A DNA stretch of 64,000 nucleotides from Streptomyces longisporoflavus. Its GTDB lineage: Bacteria; Actinomycetota; Actinomycetes; Streptomycetales; Streptomycetaceae. Positions 9,384 to 17,078 of the stretch are shown one piece after another (position 1 is the stretch's first letter; each line of letters opens with the position of its first letter). Made by a program: the position numbers and the translations under genes. Under the pieces are notes generated by a model, which had not been told where the DNA came from, ran no database searches, and saw only the letters and a program-made list of their open reading frames with translations. The stretch is taken from NCBI RefSeq assembly GCF_014649775.1, contig NZ_BMTR01000013.1, forward strand, positions 213,058-277,057, given 5' to 3'.

Positions 9384-9411
9384 GGCCCCGGCGCCTAAGG
9401 GCGCCGGGGCC
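9384..9411 (-). terminator. intrinsic terminator-like hairpin downstream of dmdR1
   Basis: Perfect 12-bp stem (GGCCCCGGCGCC) with a TAAG loop, in the 660-bp non-coding gap 9133-9793. It most likely ends the leftward dmdR1 transcript before the hydrolase promoter. No convincing gene is seen in the gap. Confidence 0.6.
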
Positions 9412-9417
9412 CTCTGC

Positions 9418-9505
9418 GTGCGCGGCACGTGCGGGATCTGCCGGGCGCGCGGCACGTGCGGGACCCGCTGAGCGCGCGAGACCCGCCGGGCGCGCAAGGT
9501 CTGCC
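9418..9505. repeat. degenerate GC-rich tandem repeat
   Basis: About four decaying copies of a 19-26 bp unit containing GCGCGCGGCACGTGCGGGA, CTGCCGG and variants. Intergenic, no coding logic, typical of slippage-prone Streptomyces spacers. Confidence 0.5.
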
Positions 9506-9793
9506 GGACGTGCTTGACGTGCTGGTCCGTGCCTTTTGCGTACGCGCTCCCGCTCACCGAATGGGCACATCCTTCTGCCCCCTCCCACGGCCGCGGCGGC
9601 CGGACCCGGCGCCGCGGCAAGAGCCCTTAAGTCATATGCCTCTCGCGACAGCCTTGCACGCAAAACGGCCCGGCGCTGCGATTCCGCACACTGAATCTTG
9701 GACCCCATGCAATCGCGGGATCTTCACAACTGCCCGACGCGCACCGACAGTTGCCACCTACCCCCGGTAACGGAACTCCGCGGCCCGCAGGCT

Positions 9794-10486
9794 TCAGCGC
9801 TTGGCGACGAAGACGTGCGAGGCCACCTCGGCGTCCAGCTCCGCGGCCTCGCCGCTGCTGCCCACGAGCACCCCGCCCGCCGACTCCGTCACGCTCACCA
9901 CGGAACCGGGCTGCACACCCGCGCGCCGCAGTGTGTACATCAGCTGCGCGTCCGTCTGGATGGGCTCGCCGATCCGGCGCACCACCACCGTCGCTCCGTC
10001 GGCGCCGGGGTCGAGGTCCACGAGGGAGACCATGCCCTCGTCCAGGAACGGATCGGCCCCGTCCTTCTCGCCCAGCTCCTCCAGGCCCGGGATCGGGTTG
10101 CCGTACGGAGACTCGGTGGGGTGGCGCAGGAGCTCCAGGACGCGGCGCTCCACCGCCTCACTCATCACGTGCTCCCAGCGACACGCCTCGGCGTGGACCT
10201 GCTCCCACTCCAGGCCGATCACGTCGACGAGCAGGCACTCCGCCAGGCGGTGCTTGCGCATCACGCGGGTGGCGAGCCTGCGGCCCTCCTCCGTCAGCTC
10301 CAGATGGCGGTCGCTCGCGACGGCCACCAGGCCGTCGCGCTCCATGCGCGCGACCGTCTGGCTCACCGTCGGCCCGCTCTGATCGAGCCGCTCGGCGATC
10401 CGGGCGCGCATGGGGACCACACCTTCCTCCTCCAGCTCGAGGATGGTGCGCAAATACATCTCAGTGGTGTCAATAAGCCCCGACAT
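9794..10486 (-). CDS. dmdR1: DtxR-family iron-dependent repressor DmdR1
   Basis: 230-aa divalent-metal-dependent repressor; when loaded with Fe2+ it shuts siderophore and iron-uptake genes. The N-terminal winged helix (MSGLIDTTEMYLRTILELEE, then RIAERLDQSGPTVSQTVARM) is followed by the metal-binding and dimer domain (EACRWEHVMSEAVE, with the Cys and Glu-His ligands) and a C-terminal SH3-like domain. Sequence and length agree closely with the S. coelicolor DmdR1 I remember. It is divergent from the SIS-domain gene, and a DasR-like box sits between them. The antisense strand is open over most of its length (see finding on adm). Confidence 0.95.
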   Translation of the reverse strand: MSGLIDTTEMYLRTILELEEEGVVPMRARIAERLDQSGPTVSQTVARMERDGLVAVASDRHLELTEEGRRLATRVMRKHRLAECLLVDVIGLEWEQVHAEACRWEHVMSEAVERRVLELLRHPTESPYGNPIPGLEELGEKDGADPFLDEGMVSLVDLDPGADGATVVVRRIGEPIQTDAQLMYTLRRAGVQPGSVVSVTESAGGVLVGSSGEAAELDAEVASHVFVAKR

Positions 10487-10621
10487 GGGTGCCCCTCAGA
10501 TCTCGCTCGTGCGGCCGGCCCTGGCATCAAGTCTGACGCATACCGCTGACAACCGGGTCGCGCCAGGGGAAAACCCGGTCCTGACGGCCTCGACGGCGTG
10601 CTCGGGCCGTATTGACAGGGC

Positions 10622-10637
10622 ACTGGTCCAGACCGCA
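10622..10637. promoter_or_regulatory. DasR-responsive element (dre) candidate
   Basis: ACTGGTCCAGACCGCA matches 13 of 16 positions of the dre consensus ACTGGTCTAGACCACT. It overlaps the spacer of a possible promoter with TTGACA at 10612-10617 that reads toward the SIS gene, and lies 136 bp upstream of dmdR1 on the other side. DasR control of dmdR1 by N-acetylglucosamine has been reported in S. coelicolor. Confidence 0.65.
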
Positions 10638-10729
10638 ACGTGATCCGCGGCACACGGGAAAAGCGTGCAGGAAATACGTGCAGGACTTACGTACAGAACA
10701 CATACGTACCCGGAAAGGTTCCTCGGCGC

Positions 10730-11494
10730 ATGGGCTCGAAGAGCGAGAGCAAGCTGGCCGGTCAGTACATCGACGCCGCGATCGGACTGCTCGGCCGGAT
10801 CCGCGACGAGGAGAGCGCCAACGTCGACGCGGCGGGCACGCTGCTCGCCGACGCGGTCGAGGCCGGCGGCAGCCTCTTCGCCTTCGGTGCCGGGCACTCC
10901 TCGCTCGCCGCCCAGGACGTCGTCTACCGCGCGGGCGGCCTCGCCCTGATGAACCTCCTGGCCGTCCCCGGTGTCGTCGGCGTCGACGTCATGCCCGCCA
11001 CGCTCGGCTCCGCCCTGGAGCGGGTCTACGGCCTCGCGGGCGCCGTCCTCGACTCCTCACCGGCCCGCCCCGGCGACGTACTCGTGATCATCTCGCTCTC
11101 CGGGCGGAACTCGCTGCCCGTGGAGATGGCGATGAACGCCCGCGCGCTCGGCCTGAAGGTCATCGGGGTGACGTCGGTGGCGTACGCGACGGAGACGAAG
11201 TCGCGGCACGTCTCCGGCACCTTCCTCAAGGACCACTGCGACGTGGTGATCGACTCAAAGATCGCCCTCGGTGACGCGGAGCTCAGTCTCGACACGGTCG
11301 AGGCGCCGTTCGGGCCCGCGTCCAGCGTGGTCGCCAACGCGATCATGCAGGCGGTGATGGCCACGGCCGTCGAGCAGCTCGCCGAACGGGGCGTCCAGCC
11401 GCCGCTGCTGCGGTCGGGGAACGTGGACGGCGGGCACGAGTGGAACGGCCGTGTCTTCGCCGAGTACGGCGACCGGATCTTCTACCGCCGCTGA
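10730..11494 (+). CDS. SIS (sugar isomerase) domain protein
   Basis: 254-aa phosphosugar-binding protein with one SIS domain: SLFAFGAGHSSLAAQDVVYRAG forms the first phosphate site and DVLVIISLSGRNSLPVEMA the second. ATG 10730 has GGAAAGG 11 bp upstream; a longer reading frame upstream is not supported. Related proteins act on phosphorylated amino sugars (MurQ/GlmS-like folds), but isomerase versus lyase versus sensor cannot be told. Its divergent pairing with dmdR1 across a DasR-type box fits an amino-sugar role. Confidence 0.88.
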   Translation: MGSKSESKLAGQYIDAAIGLLGRIRDEESANVDAAGTLLADAVEAGGSLFAFGAGHSSLAAQDVVYRAGGLALMNLLAVPGVVGVDVMPATLGSALERVYGLAGAVLDSSPARPGDVLVIISLSGRNSLPVEMAMNARALGLKVIGVTSVAYATETKSRHVSGTFLKDHCDVVIDSKIALGDAELSLDTVEAPFGPASSVVANAIMQAVMATAVEQLAERGVQPPLLRSGNVDGGHEWNGRVFAEYGDRIFYRR

Positions 11495-11499
11495 GTCAC

Positions 11500-11740
11500 C
11501 TGCCCGGTCGGCCCTGGCGGTCGTCCGCGCCCCGTGGGCGCGGGCGGTCGCGGCGGCGATGGACGGCCCGGTATCGGTGACCTCGACGCCGTCCGCCCCC
11601 GCGCGCACCTCCACCGGCCGCCCTTGACGTCGTAGTCCACGGCGATCAGCCGCGAGGCGGGCGGCCCGGAAGCCTCAGCAGCGCCCCCGCAGAGCACCAG
11701 CACCACCCCCGACCCGCGCCCAGCCCCGCGCAGCGGACCC
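11500..11740 (-). pseudogene. possible frameshifted gene remnant
   Basis: On the minus strand the sequence reads ASRLIAVDYDVKGGR in one frame (about 11660 to 11615) and continues at once as VEVRAGADGVEVTDTGPSI in the next frame. One missing base near 11614 would join them. The joined text looks protein-like but I cannot name a family, and it has no clear start. It may be only GC-biased spacer. Confidence 0.2.
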
Positions 11741-13135
11741 TCACTCCGCGCCCAGCGCCTCCGCCAGATCGAGCGAGGACGCAACCCTGGCCGCGACGCT
11801 CTCCGCGTACGCCGCGTCCGCCCGCTCGAACTGTGTGCGGCTGGCGCTCCGCAAGAACGTCACGACGCCCAGCGTCCGCCCCCGACTGCGCAGCACCGCG
11901 CACAACGCGTGCACGGAGTCCTCCGGCCACTGCCTGGCCGCAGCCCACTCCCGGGCGCGCTCGGGAGGAGCGGTGCCGGCGCTGGTCCGTACGGAACCCA
12001 CCCGGTCCACGCACTGCGGGGCCGGGTGGCCCTCCAGATAGCGGACCGGCAGGCCCGCCTTGGCCACCGGCAAGCACGGACCGGGCGCACCCGCGGGCGT
12101 CGCGGCGACGCGGATCAGCCGCACCGGCCCCTCCTCGCCCGCCGCGGCCCCGGCGCCCCCCGCCACCAAGTCGATCAGCGCGTGGTCGGCGAACCCCGCG
12201 AGGGCGAAGTCCAGCTGGACCGTGGCCGCCTCGATCGGATCCTCGCACTCGCCCGCGGCCCGCGCCGCACGGTGCAACTGCTGGGAACGGAAGCGCAGTT
12301 GCGCCGCCTCCTGCTCGGTCTGCTTGGCCTCCGTCACATCCAGGAAGAGCCAGGCGACCCCCAGCGGAACAGGCTCCTCCGCCAGCGGCGACGCCAGCCG
12401 CAGAAAGCCGCTGCGCCAGCAGCGCCGCTCCGGCTCACCGCTCTCCGAAGCCTGCACGGAAAGCCACATCTCGGCGGGCGCGGGCGGCGCACCCTCGGCG
12501 AGCACATGGCTCAGCGCGCTCTCCAGCTCCTCCACGCCCTGCCCGAGCAACTCCCCGAGCGGCCGTCCCAGCAGAGCCGTACGCCCCATGCCCAGGGCTC
12601 GCGCGGCATGCTCGTTGGCCACCGCGGGACGCAGATCGGCGTCGACGAGCACCACGCCCCACGACGCGTTCTCGAACAGTGCCTCGCTCAGCGCGATGGA
12701 CCGCTCCAGGTCGATCTGCGCGTGCACCTCGCTGAACGCGCAGTACAACCCGGCGGGCTTTCCGTCCCCGCCCCGTACCGCCGCGGACTGGGTCCGCACG
12801 AGCACCCGTCCGCCGTCCTTCGTCAGGAGCGCGAACTCGTGCACCTGACGCCCCTGCGCCTCCATGGCCGACAGGAGCCGCGACTCGACCTCCTCGGCAT
12901 CGGCGGTCCGCACCGCCCACCCCGCGAACCCGCGCCGCCCGACGGCCTCCGCCGCCGACCACCCCAGAATTCGCTCGGCCTCACGATTCCAGTGCGTCAC
13001 CACGCCGTCGGCGTCGAACGCACACAACGCGGCGTCCATCCCGTCCAGCAATGCCGCAAGCAATTCGGCCCCACCGGGCTCGGGCCCGTCAGGCCCCAAC
13101 TCGTCGGTGGTTCCGCTACGCCGGGAAGCACTCAC
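11741..13135 (-). CDS. PAS/PAS/GAF sensor protein without output domain
   Basis: 464-aa cytoplasmic sensor. A first PAS domain (LLDGMDAALCAFDADGVVTHWN, residues ~28-135) is followed by a second (LFENASWGVVLVDADLRPAVAN, ~150-270), a short coiled-coil-like linker (TEQEAAQLRFRSQQLHRAA) and a GAF-like domain (~290-455, HALCAVLRSRGRTLGVVTFL). In Streptomyces such modules usually precede a PP2C/SpoIIE phosphatase or a kinase. Here the protein stops after GAF, and no output module is present. GTG 13135 has AGGGGG 7 bp upstream. Partner unknown. Confidence 0.85.
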   Translation of the reverse strand: MSASRRSGTTDELGPDGPEPGGAELLAALLDGMDAALCAFDADGVVTHWNREAERILGWSAAEAVGRRGFAGWAVRTADAEEVESRLLSAMEAQGRQVHEFALLTKDGGRVLVRTQSAAVRGGDGKPAGLYCAFSEVHAQIDLERSIALSEALFENASWGVVLVDADLRPAVANEHAARALGMGRTALLGRPLGELLGQGVEELESALSHVLAEGAPPAPAEMWLSVQASESGEPERRCWRSGFLRLASPLAEEPVPLGVAWLFLDVTEAKQTEQEAAQLRFRSQQLHRAARAAGECEDPIEAATVQLDFALAGFADHALIDLVAGGAGAAAGEEGPVRLIRVAATPAGAPGPCLPVAKAGLPVRYLEGHPAPQCVDRVGSVRTSAGTAPPERAREWAAARQWPEDSVHALCAVLRSRGRTLGVVTFLRSASRTQFERADAAYAESVAARVASSLDLAEALGAE

Positions 13136-13351
13136 CTGGCACCCCCTGCAGGCCGTGTCCTCATGAGCTGCATGTTCTGCGAGTTCCGCATGTACCGCAC
13201 GTCAGATCATTGAACTCGAACGTGACGCAGCCCACAGGTACTTCCCAGAAGTTCGACGAAATCGTTGCCCCACATCTTGCCCCCGAAGCCCCGGGCAAAG
13301 CCCTCAGAAAATCGCTTGTGCGTCGGACAAGGCCGTTCCTAGGGTGGCAGT

Positions 13352-13572
13352 ACACACGAAGGGAGGTGGTTCGGCAGATGTATGGAAACCGGACGCGTGA
13401 GGTGACTGCGGGCTAGTGGCCCGTCGTCGCAACTCGATTTCGGCGCCGGACCAGCACGTGTGATGTGCGTGCAGCCGGCCCAATCCCAAGCAGTCACCCG
13501 ACCCGCGAGCCGCCGGTGAGTCCGGCCGGCTCCCCGCCGTTCCGTACGGCGGGGACCACGGCTCGCGGGTCG
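13352..13572 (+). other. candidate micro-ORF transcription unit (12-, 15- and 18-codon ORFs)
   Basis: In the 466-bp gap between the PAS gene and the ABC permease gene, TTGTGC (13316) and TAGGGT (13340) form a promoter-like pair with an 18-bp spacer. GGGAGGTGG (13361-13369) precedes ATG 13378 by 8 nt. Three tiny frames follow in overlap: MYGNRTREVTAG (13378-13416), MARRRNSISAPDQHV (GTG 13416-13463, TAGTG overlap) and MCVQPAQSQAVTRPASRR (ATG 13463-13519, TGATG overlap). A large hairpin closes the unit. I do not recognise the peptides. The pattern suggests coupled translation of leader-type peptides or a small RNA. Confidence 0.4.
13501..13570. terminator. nested hairpin, probable bidirectional terminator
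   Basis: Outer perfect 12-bp stem ACCCGCGAGCCG (13501-13512 with 13559-13570) encloses a 9-bp hairpin CCCCGCCGT (13532-13540 with 13546-13554). It lies between the micro-ORF unit and the 3' end of the leftward ABC permease gene. Confidence 0.65.
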
Positions 13573-13601
13573 TCTGCGTGTACGGGCTGCGGACCCCGGC
13601 C

Positions 13602-15233
13602 TCAGCCCTTGCTGACCGCCAGCAGGATCTCCGGCAGCCGGCGCGCCACCCTCGGCGCCGCGAGGCGCAGGCCGAAGTATGTGATCACCGCTCCGTAGGC
13701 CCCGCCGAGCGGCAGCAGGACCCAGGACCAGGACGCCGCGCCCGAGACGTGCAGCCAGATGGTGAAGGCGAGCACCGGGGCGCAGAGCAGGGCCGCCGCG
13801 ACCATTCCGCCGAAGATCGAGATCCAGGCCAGACCGGCCTGCCCCGGGGCCACGTTCTTGTAGCCCTCCTGCGGGATCGAGTAGGGGAAGCGGGCCGAGG
13901 ACCAGGCGCCCGTCGCCAGCATCGCGCCCAGCAGCGCGAAGGAGAGGCCGAGCGCTTCCGCCAGGCCGCTCCAGTCGCCGAGTACGGCCGCCGTGATGAC
14001 CGTCACCAGGGCCGCGTACGGGAGGGTGATCACCAGGAGTGCCAGCGCGCGGGCGCGGAGTTCGATGTACGCGTCGTACGTAGAGGAGATCGTCATCGCG
14101 ACCATCCAGAACGCCGAGGTGTCCTGGCCGAACTGGTTGTACATGAGGACGCCGAGCATCCCGGCCGCGAAGCACGCGAAGTAGATGGAGCCGGTGCCTT
14201 GCAGGGCGTTGAAGAGCGGCACGATGAGGCCGATGGCCAGGGACGTCACCCAGGCGGCCTTGGTCTTCGGGTCGCGCCACACGTAGCGCAGGCTGCGCTC
14301 CATGACCGGGCCGGTGCGTCCGCCGGGGAGCAGGCGCCCCGGGCCGCGTGTCGAGCGGGCCTTGGCGGGGCCCGACGCCGCGAGCGTCGAGCCGTCGGGG
14401 GTCGTCATGAGGTGGGTGAGGCTGCGTTGCCAGAGGGCGAGGAGGGCGGCGAGCGCGGCGGCGGCGAGGGCGAGTTGTGCGATGCCGGTCGCGTACGAGC
14501 CCTCGCTCACCGAGTCGACGGCGCCGATCGCCGACGCGGGCGGGATCCAGCGCACGACGTCCGCCGTCGGGTCGAGTTGCGAGAGCCCGGAGGAACCGAG
14601 CCGCTGTGCCCCGAAGTTGACGACCTGCGCGCCGACCGCGATGACCAGACCGCTCAGTACGGCCAGATCCCGCCCCTTGCGGCTGGTCAGGAGCCGGATG
14701 TTGGCGGCGGCGACGGTGCGGGCGAGGGCCACGCAGACGAGCAGGGTGAGCGCGATCGCCGGGACGCCGGTGACGGCCGCCGCCGCGCCGTGCGCGAGGG
14801 AGATCACGGCGCCGAGCGCGAGGCAGAGCGTGAAGAGCGGCCCGATGCCCACCAGGGACGCCACGAGCAGCGCGCGCACCAGCTGACGCGGGCGCAGCGG
14901 CAGCATCACCAGGCGGGTGGGGTCGAGGGTCTCGTCGCCGCTGGGGAAGAACAGCGGCATCACCGCCCAGCCGAGCGCGAGCACGGCGGTGAGCAGGACG
15001 GAGACGGTGGCGGCGTGTTCGTTGCCGCGCAGGGCGATCAGGCCGAGGAGCTGGAGGGCGGCGACGAGGAGCGCCGCGACGACGGAGGCGATGTAGGCGG
15101 CGCGGCGGCCCGACGACTGGTGCAGGCCGTTGCGCAGGAGCGAGAGCTTCAGTCGTACGAAGACGGAGGTGACGGGGGTGGCGGGGGCGCCGGGGGTGCC
15201 GGAGGGCGTGGGCGCCGCCGCCGGCGCGCTCAT
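13602..15233 (-). CDS. ABC transporter permease
   Basis: 543-aa integral membrane protein with about ten to twelve hydrophobic segments, for example AAYIASVVAALLVAALQLLG near the N terminus and LLCAPVLAFTIWLHVSGAAS near the C terminus. It is the membrane partner of the ATPase encoded just upstream; the two genes overlap by 4 bp. The first 25 residues are Ala/Pro-rich and cytoplasmic. Family-level architecture suggests an ABC-2-type exporter. The exported substrate is not evident. Confidence 0.87.
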   Translation of the reverse strand: MSAPAAAPTPSGTPGAPATPVTSVFVRLKLSLLRNGLHQSSGRRAAYIASVVAALLVAALQLLGLIALRGNEHAATVSVLLTAVLALGWAVMPLFFPSGDETLDPTRLVMLPLRPRQLVRALLVASLVGIGPLFTLCLALGAVISLAHGAAAAVTGVPAIALTLLVCVALARTVAAANIRLLTSRKGRDLAVLSGLVIAVGAQVVNFGAQRLGSSGLSQLDPTADVVRWIPPASAIGAVDSVSEGSYATGIAQLALAAAALAALLALWQRSLTHLMTTPDGSTLAASGPAKARSTRGPGRLLPGGRTGPVMERSLRYVWRDPKTKAAWVTSLAIGLIVPLFNALQGTGSIYFACFAAGMLGVLMYNQFGQDTSAFWMVAMTISSTYDAYIELRARALALLVITLPYAALVTVITAAVLGDWSGLAEALGLSFALLGAMLATGAWSSARFPYSIPQEGYKNVAPGQAGLAWISIFGGMVAAALLCAPVLAFTIWLHVSGAASWSWVLLPLGGAYGAVITYFGLRLAAPRVARRLPEILLAVSKG

Positions 15234-16015
15234 CGGGCGCCGCCGCCGAGCCAGTCGAGGTGCGAGCCGTTGTCACGGCCGCCCGCGCCGACCAGCTCGA
15301 GGAACGCTTCCTGGAGGGAGGGGGCGCCGCCCCGCACCTCGGCGAGGGTGCCTTGCGCGCGGATGCGTCCCGCCGCCATCACGGCGACCCAGTCGCAGAG
15401 CGATTCGACCAGCTCCATGACGTGCGACGAGAAGACGACGGTCGCCCCGGACGCGGTGTAGCGCTCCAGGACGCCGCGGATGATCTGCGCGGACACCGGG
15501 TCGACGCCTTCGAAGGGCTCGTCGAGGAAGAGGACCTCGGGGTTGTGCAGCAGGGCCGCCGCGAGGCCGATCTTCTTCCGCATGCCGGTCGAGTAGTCGA
15601 CGACCAGTTTGTGCTGGGCGCCCGCGAGGTCGAGTACGTCGAGGAGCTGGGTCGCTCTCTTGTCGACCTCGTCGCCCGGCAGTCCGCGGAGCCTTCCGGT
15701 GTACGCGAGGAGTTCGCGCCCCGAGAGCCGCTCGAAGAGCCGCAGCCCCTCGGGGAGGACGCCGATGCGCGCCTTGACCTGGACGGGGTCGGACCATACG
15801 TCGTGGCCGACGACCTCCACCGTGCCCCGGTCCGGCCGCAGGAGGCCGGTCACCATGGAGAGCGTGGTGGTCTTCCCGGCGCCGTTCGGGCCGACGAGGC
15901 CGATGAACTTGCCCGCGGGGAGGGCCAGGTCGATCCCGGCGACCGCGACGTGCGGGCCGAAGGCCTTCCACAGCCCCTGCACTCTGACCGCCGCGGGCGG
16001 TACTGCCTCGGTCAC
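15230..16015 (-). CDS. ABC transporter ATP-binding protein
   Basis: 261-aa nucleotide-binding subunit. Walker A is GPNGAGKTTT, the signature region is STGMRKKIGLAAALLHNPE (a degenerate LSGGQ), Walker B is LFLDEPFEGVDP, and the H-loop is in VVFSSHVMEL. GTG 16015 (MTEAVPPAAV) has AAAGG 9 nt upstream and is preferred to GTG 16045, because a TATCGT -10-like box sits just upstream of the latter. It is first in a two-gene operon with the permease, likely an exporter of the CcmA/DrrA type. Confidence 0.9.
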   Translation of the reverse strand: MTEAVPPAAVRVQGLWKAFGPHVAVAGIDLALPAGKFIGLVGPNGAGKTTTLSMVTGLLRPDRGTVEVVGHDVWSDPVQVKARIGVLPEGLRLFERLSGRELLAYTGRLRGLPGDEVDKRATQLLDVLDLAGAQHKLVVDYSTGMRKKIGLAAALLHNPEVLFLDEPFEGVDPVSAQIIRGVLERYTASGATVVFSSHVMELVESLCDWVAVMAAGRIRAQGTLAEVRGGAPSLQEAFLELVGAGGRDNGSHLDWLGGGAR

Positions 16016-16068
16016 CGTGTCCGCCTTTCGTCGCCGTTTCCGCACGATACGTCGGGGGGAAGCACGAA

Positions 16069-16104
16069 CGCCGGACGGGAGCCGGAAAACCGGCCCGTCC
16101 GGCG
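16069..16104 (-). terminator. intrinsic terminator-like hairpin
   Basis: CGCCGGACGGG pairs with its perfect complement, and an inner CCGG-AAAA-CCGG extends the stem to about 15 bp with a GAAA-type loop. It sits 20 bp after the primase-polymerase stop and is also upstream of the ABC operon. Confidence 0.7.
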
Positions 16105-16123
16105 TCCGTGCGCCCCGGAGCCC

Positions 16124-16771
16124 CTACCGCCGCGCCTCACGCCCACACGCGTACGCCAGCGGCGAGATGATCTCCTCGGCGTCGGGCAGCCACCGGTTCG
16201 CCGCGGTGGGGCGGCACGCCCACTGCACGGCGCCGGTGGCCCCGAAGCGCGTGGGCGGCGCCGCGACGTACGAACCTTCGCCGAGGGCGACCAGGTCGAT
16301 CGCGGCCGGCGGCCACCCCAGCTTGCGTACCAGGTCAGGGACCTTGGCCGTGGCGCCGGGCAGGACGAAGAACTGCATGCGGCGGTCGGGCGTGCAGGTC
16401 ACGGGGCCGAGTGTCAGCTCCATGCGCTTCATGCGGGCGAGCGCGAGGAACCCGGCCGTCTCGGGGACGTCGATCGCGTCGAACGTACGGCCCGTGGGCA
16501 GCAGGATCGACGACTTCGGCTGCTTGGTCCAAAGGCGCCTGGCGCCGGTCGCGCTGCCCGTCGCCAGCGTGGCCCAGTCCTCGCGCGCCGGGTGCGAGCC
16601 GGGTGTCGTGCACGCGGTGTCACCGCACGAGCAGATTTCGGCCCCCTCGACGGACTCGAGCCACGTCCCCGGGAACACGTCCCAGTGGCGCTCTTCCGCG
16701 TATCGCACGGCCGTGTCCAGCAAGGATTCTCCGCGCTGCTTCGGGATGTGCGCGGCTGACGTGACTCCCAT
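16124..16771 (-). CDS. bifunctional DNA primase/polymerase (Prim-Pol) domain protein
   Basis: 215-aa protein with similarity to the archaeo-eukaryotic primase-like Prim-Pol domain: LLDTAVRYAEERHWDVFPGT at the N terminus, a zinc-type pattern CSCGDTACTTPGSHP, and VALGEGSYVAAPPT toward the C terminus. The catalytic hhhDhD motif appears degenerate (FDAIDVPE, second Asp replaced), so it may bind nucleic acid without polymerising. No helicase or plasmid genes are nearby, so this is a chromosomal stand-alone version. ATG 16771 is favoured by GGAAGAG just upstream; 12 extra residues are possible. It is divergent from the regulator at 17079. Confidence 0.72.
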   Translation of the reverse strand: MGVTSAAHIPKQRGESLLDTAVRYAEERHWDVFPGTWLESVEGAEICSCGDTACTTPGSHPAREDWATLATGSATGARRLWTKQPKSSILLPTGRTFDAIDVPETAGFLALARMKRMELTLGPVTCTPDRRMQFFVLPGATAKVPDLVRKLGWPPAAIDLVALGEGSYVAAPPTRFGATGAVQWACRPTAANRWLPDAEEIISPLAYACGREARR

Positions 16772-17078
16772 GGTCTCTTCCACGGACTTCTCAACTCCGC
16801 CCGACACCTACGGTTACGGCTGGCGCGTGCGCGGGGGCGGAGCATCGATCCTGCATGTGGGGCGCATGGGTGCACGGGCGGGGGCGCGCATGGGGAATGG
16901 GTTCCATGTGCGGGTAGCCAAGACTGGGGCACTCCGAAGAAGCCCAGTTACCGACTTATCGTCCGTTTGTGGTGCATCTTCCGTTTGTTCCAAGGGCATT
17001 GATCATCTGGGGTGGCTGATTCCGGCCCCTCTGTCCGGTCCGTCCAGATGAACCACGGTGCACATCAGGGGGTACGCC

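Noticed and set aside
9199..9708. Frames in the gap upstream of the hydrolase
   Set aside because: They are built from the tandem repeat and cross the terminator hairpin; no start signal or domain.
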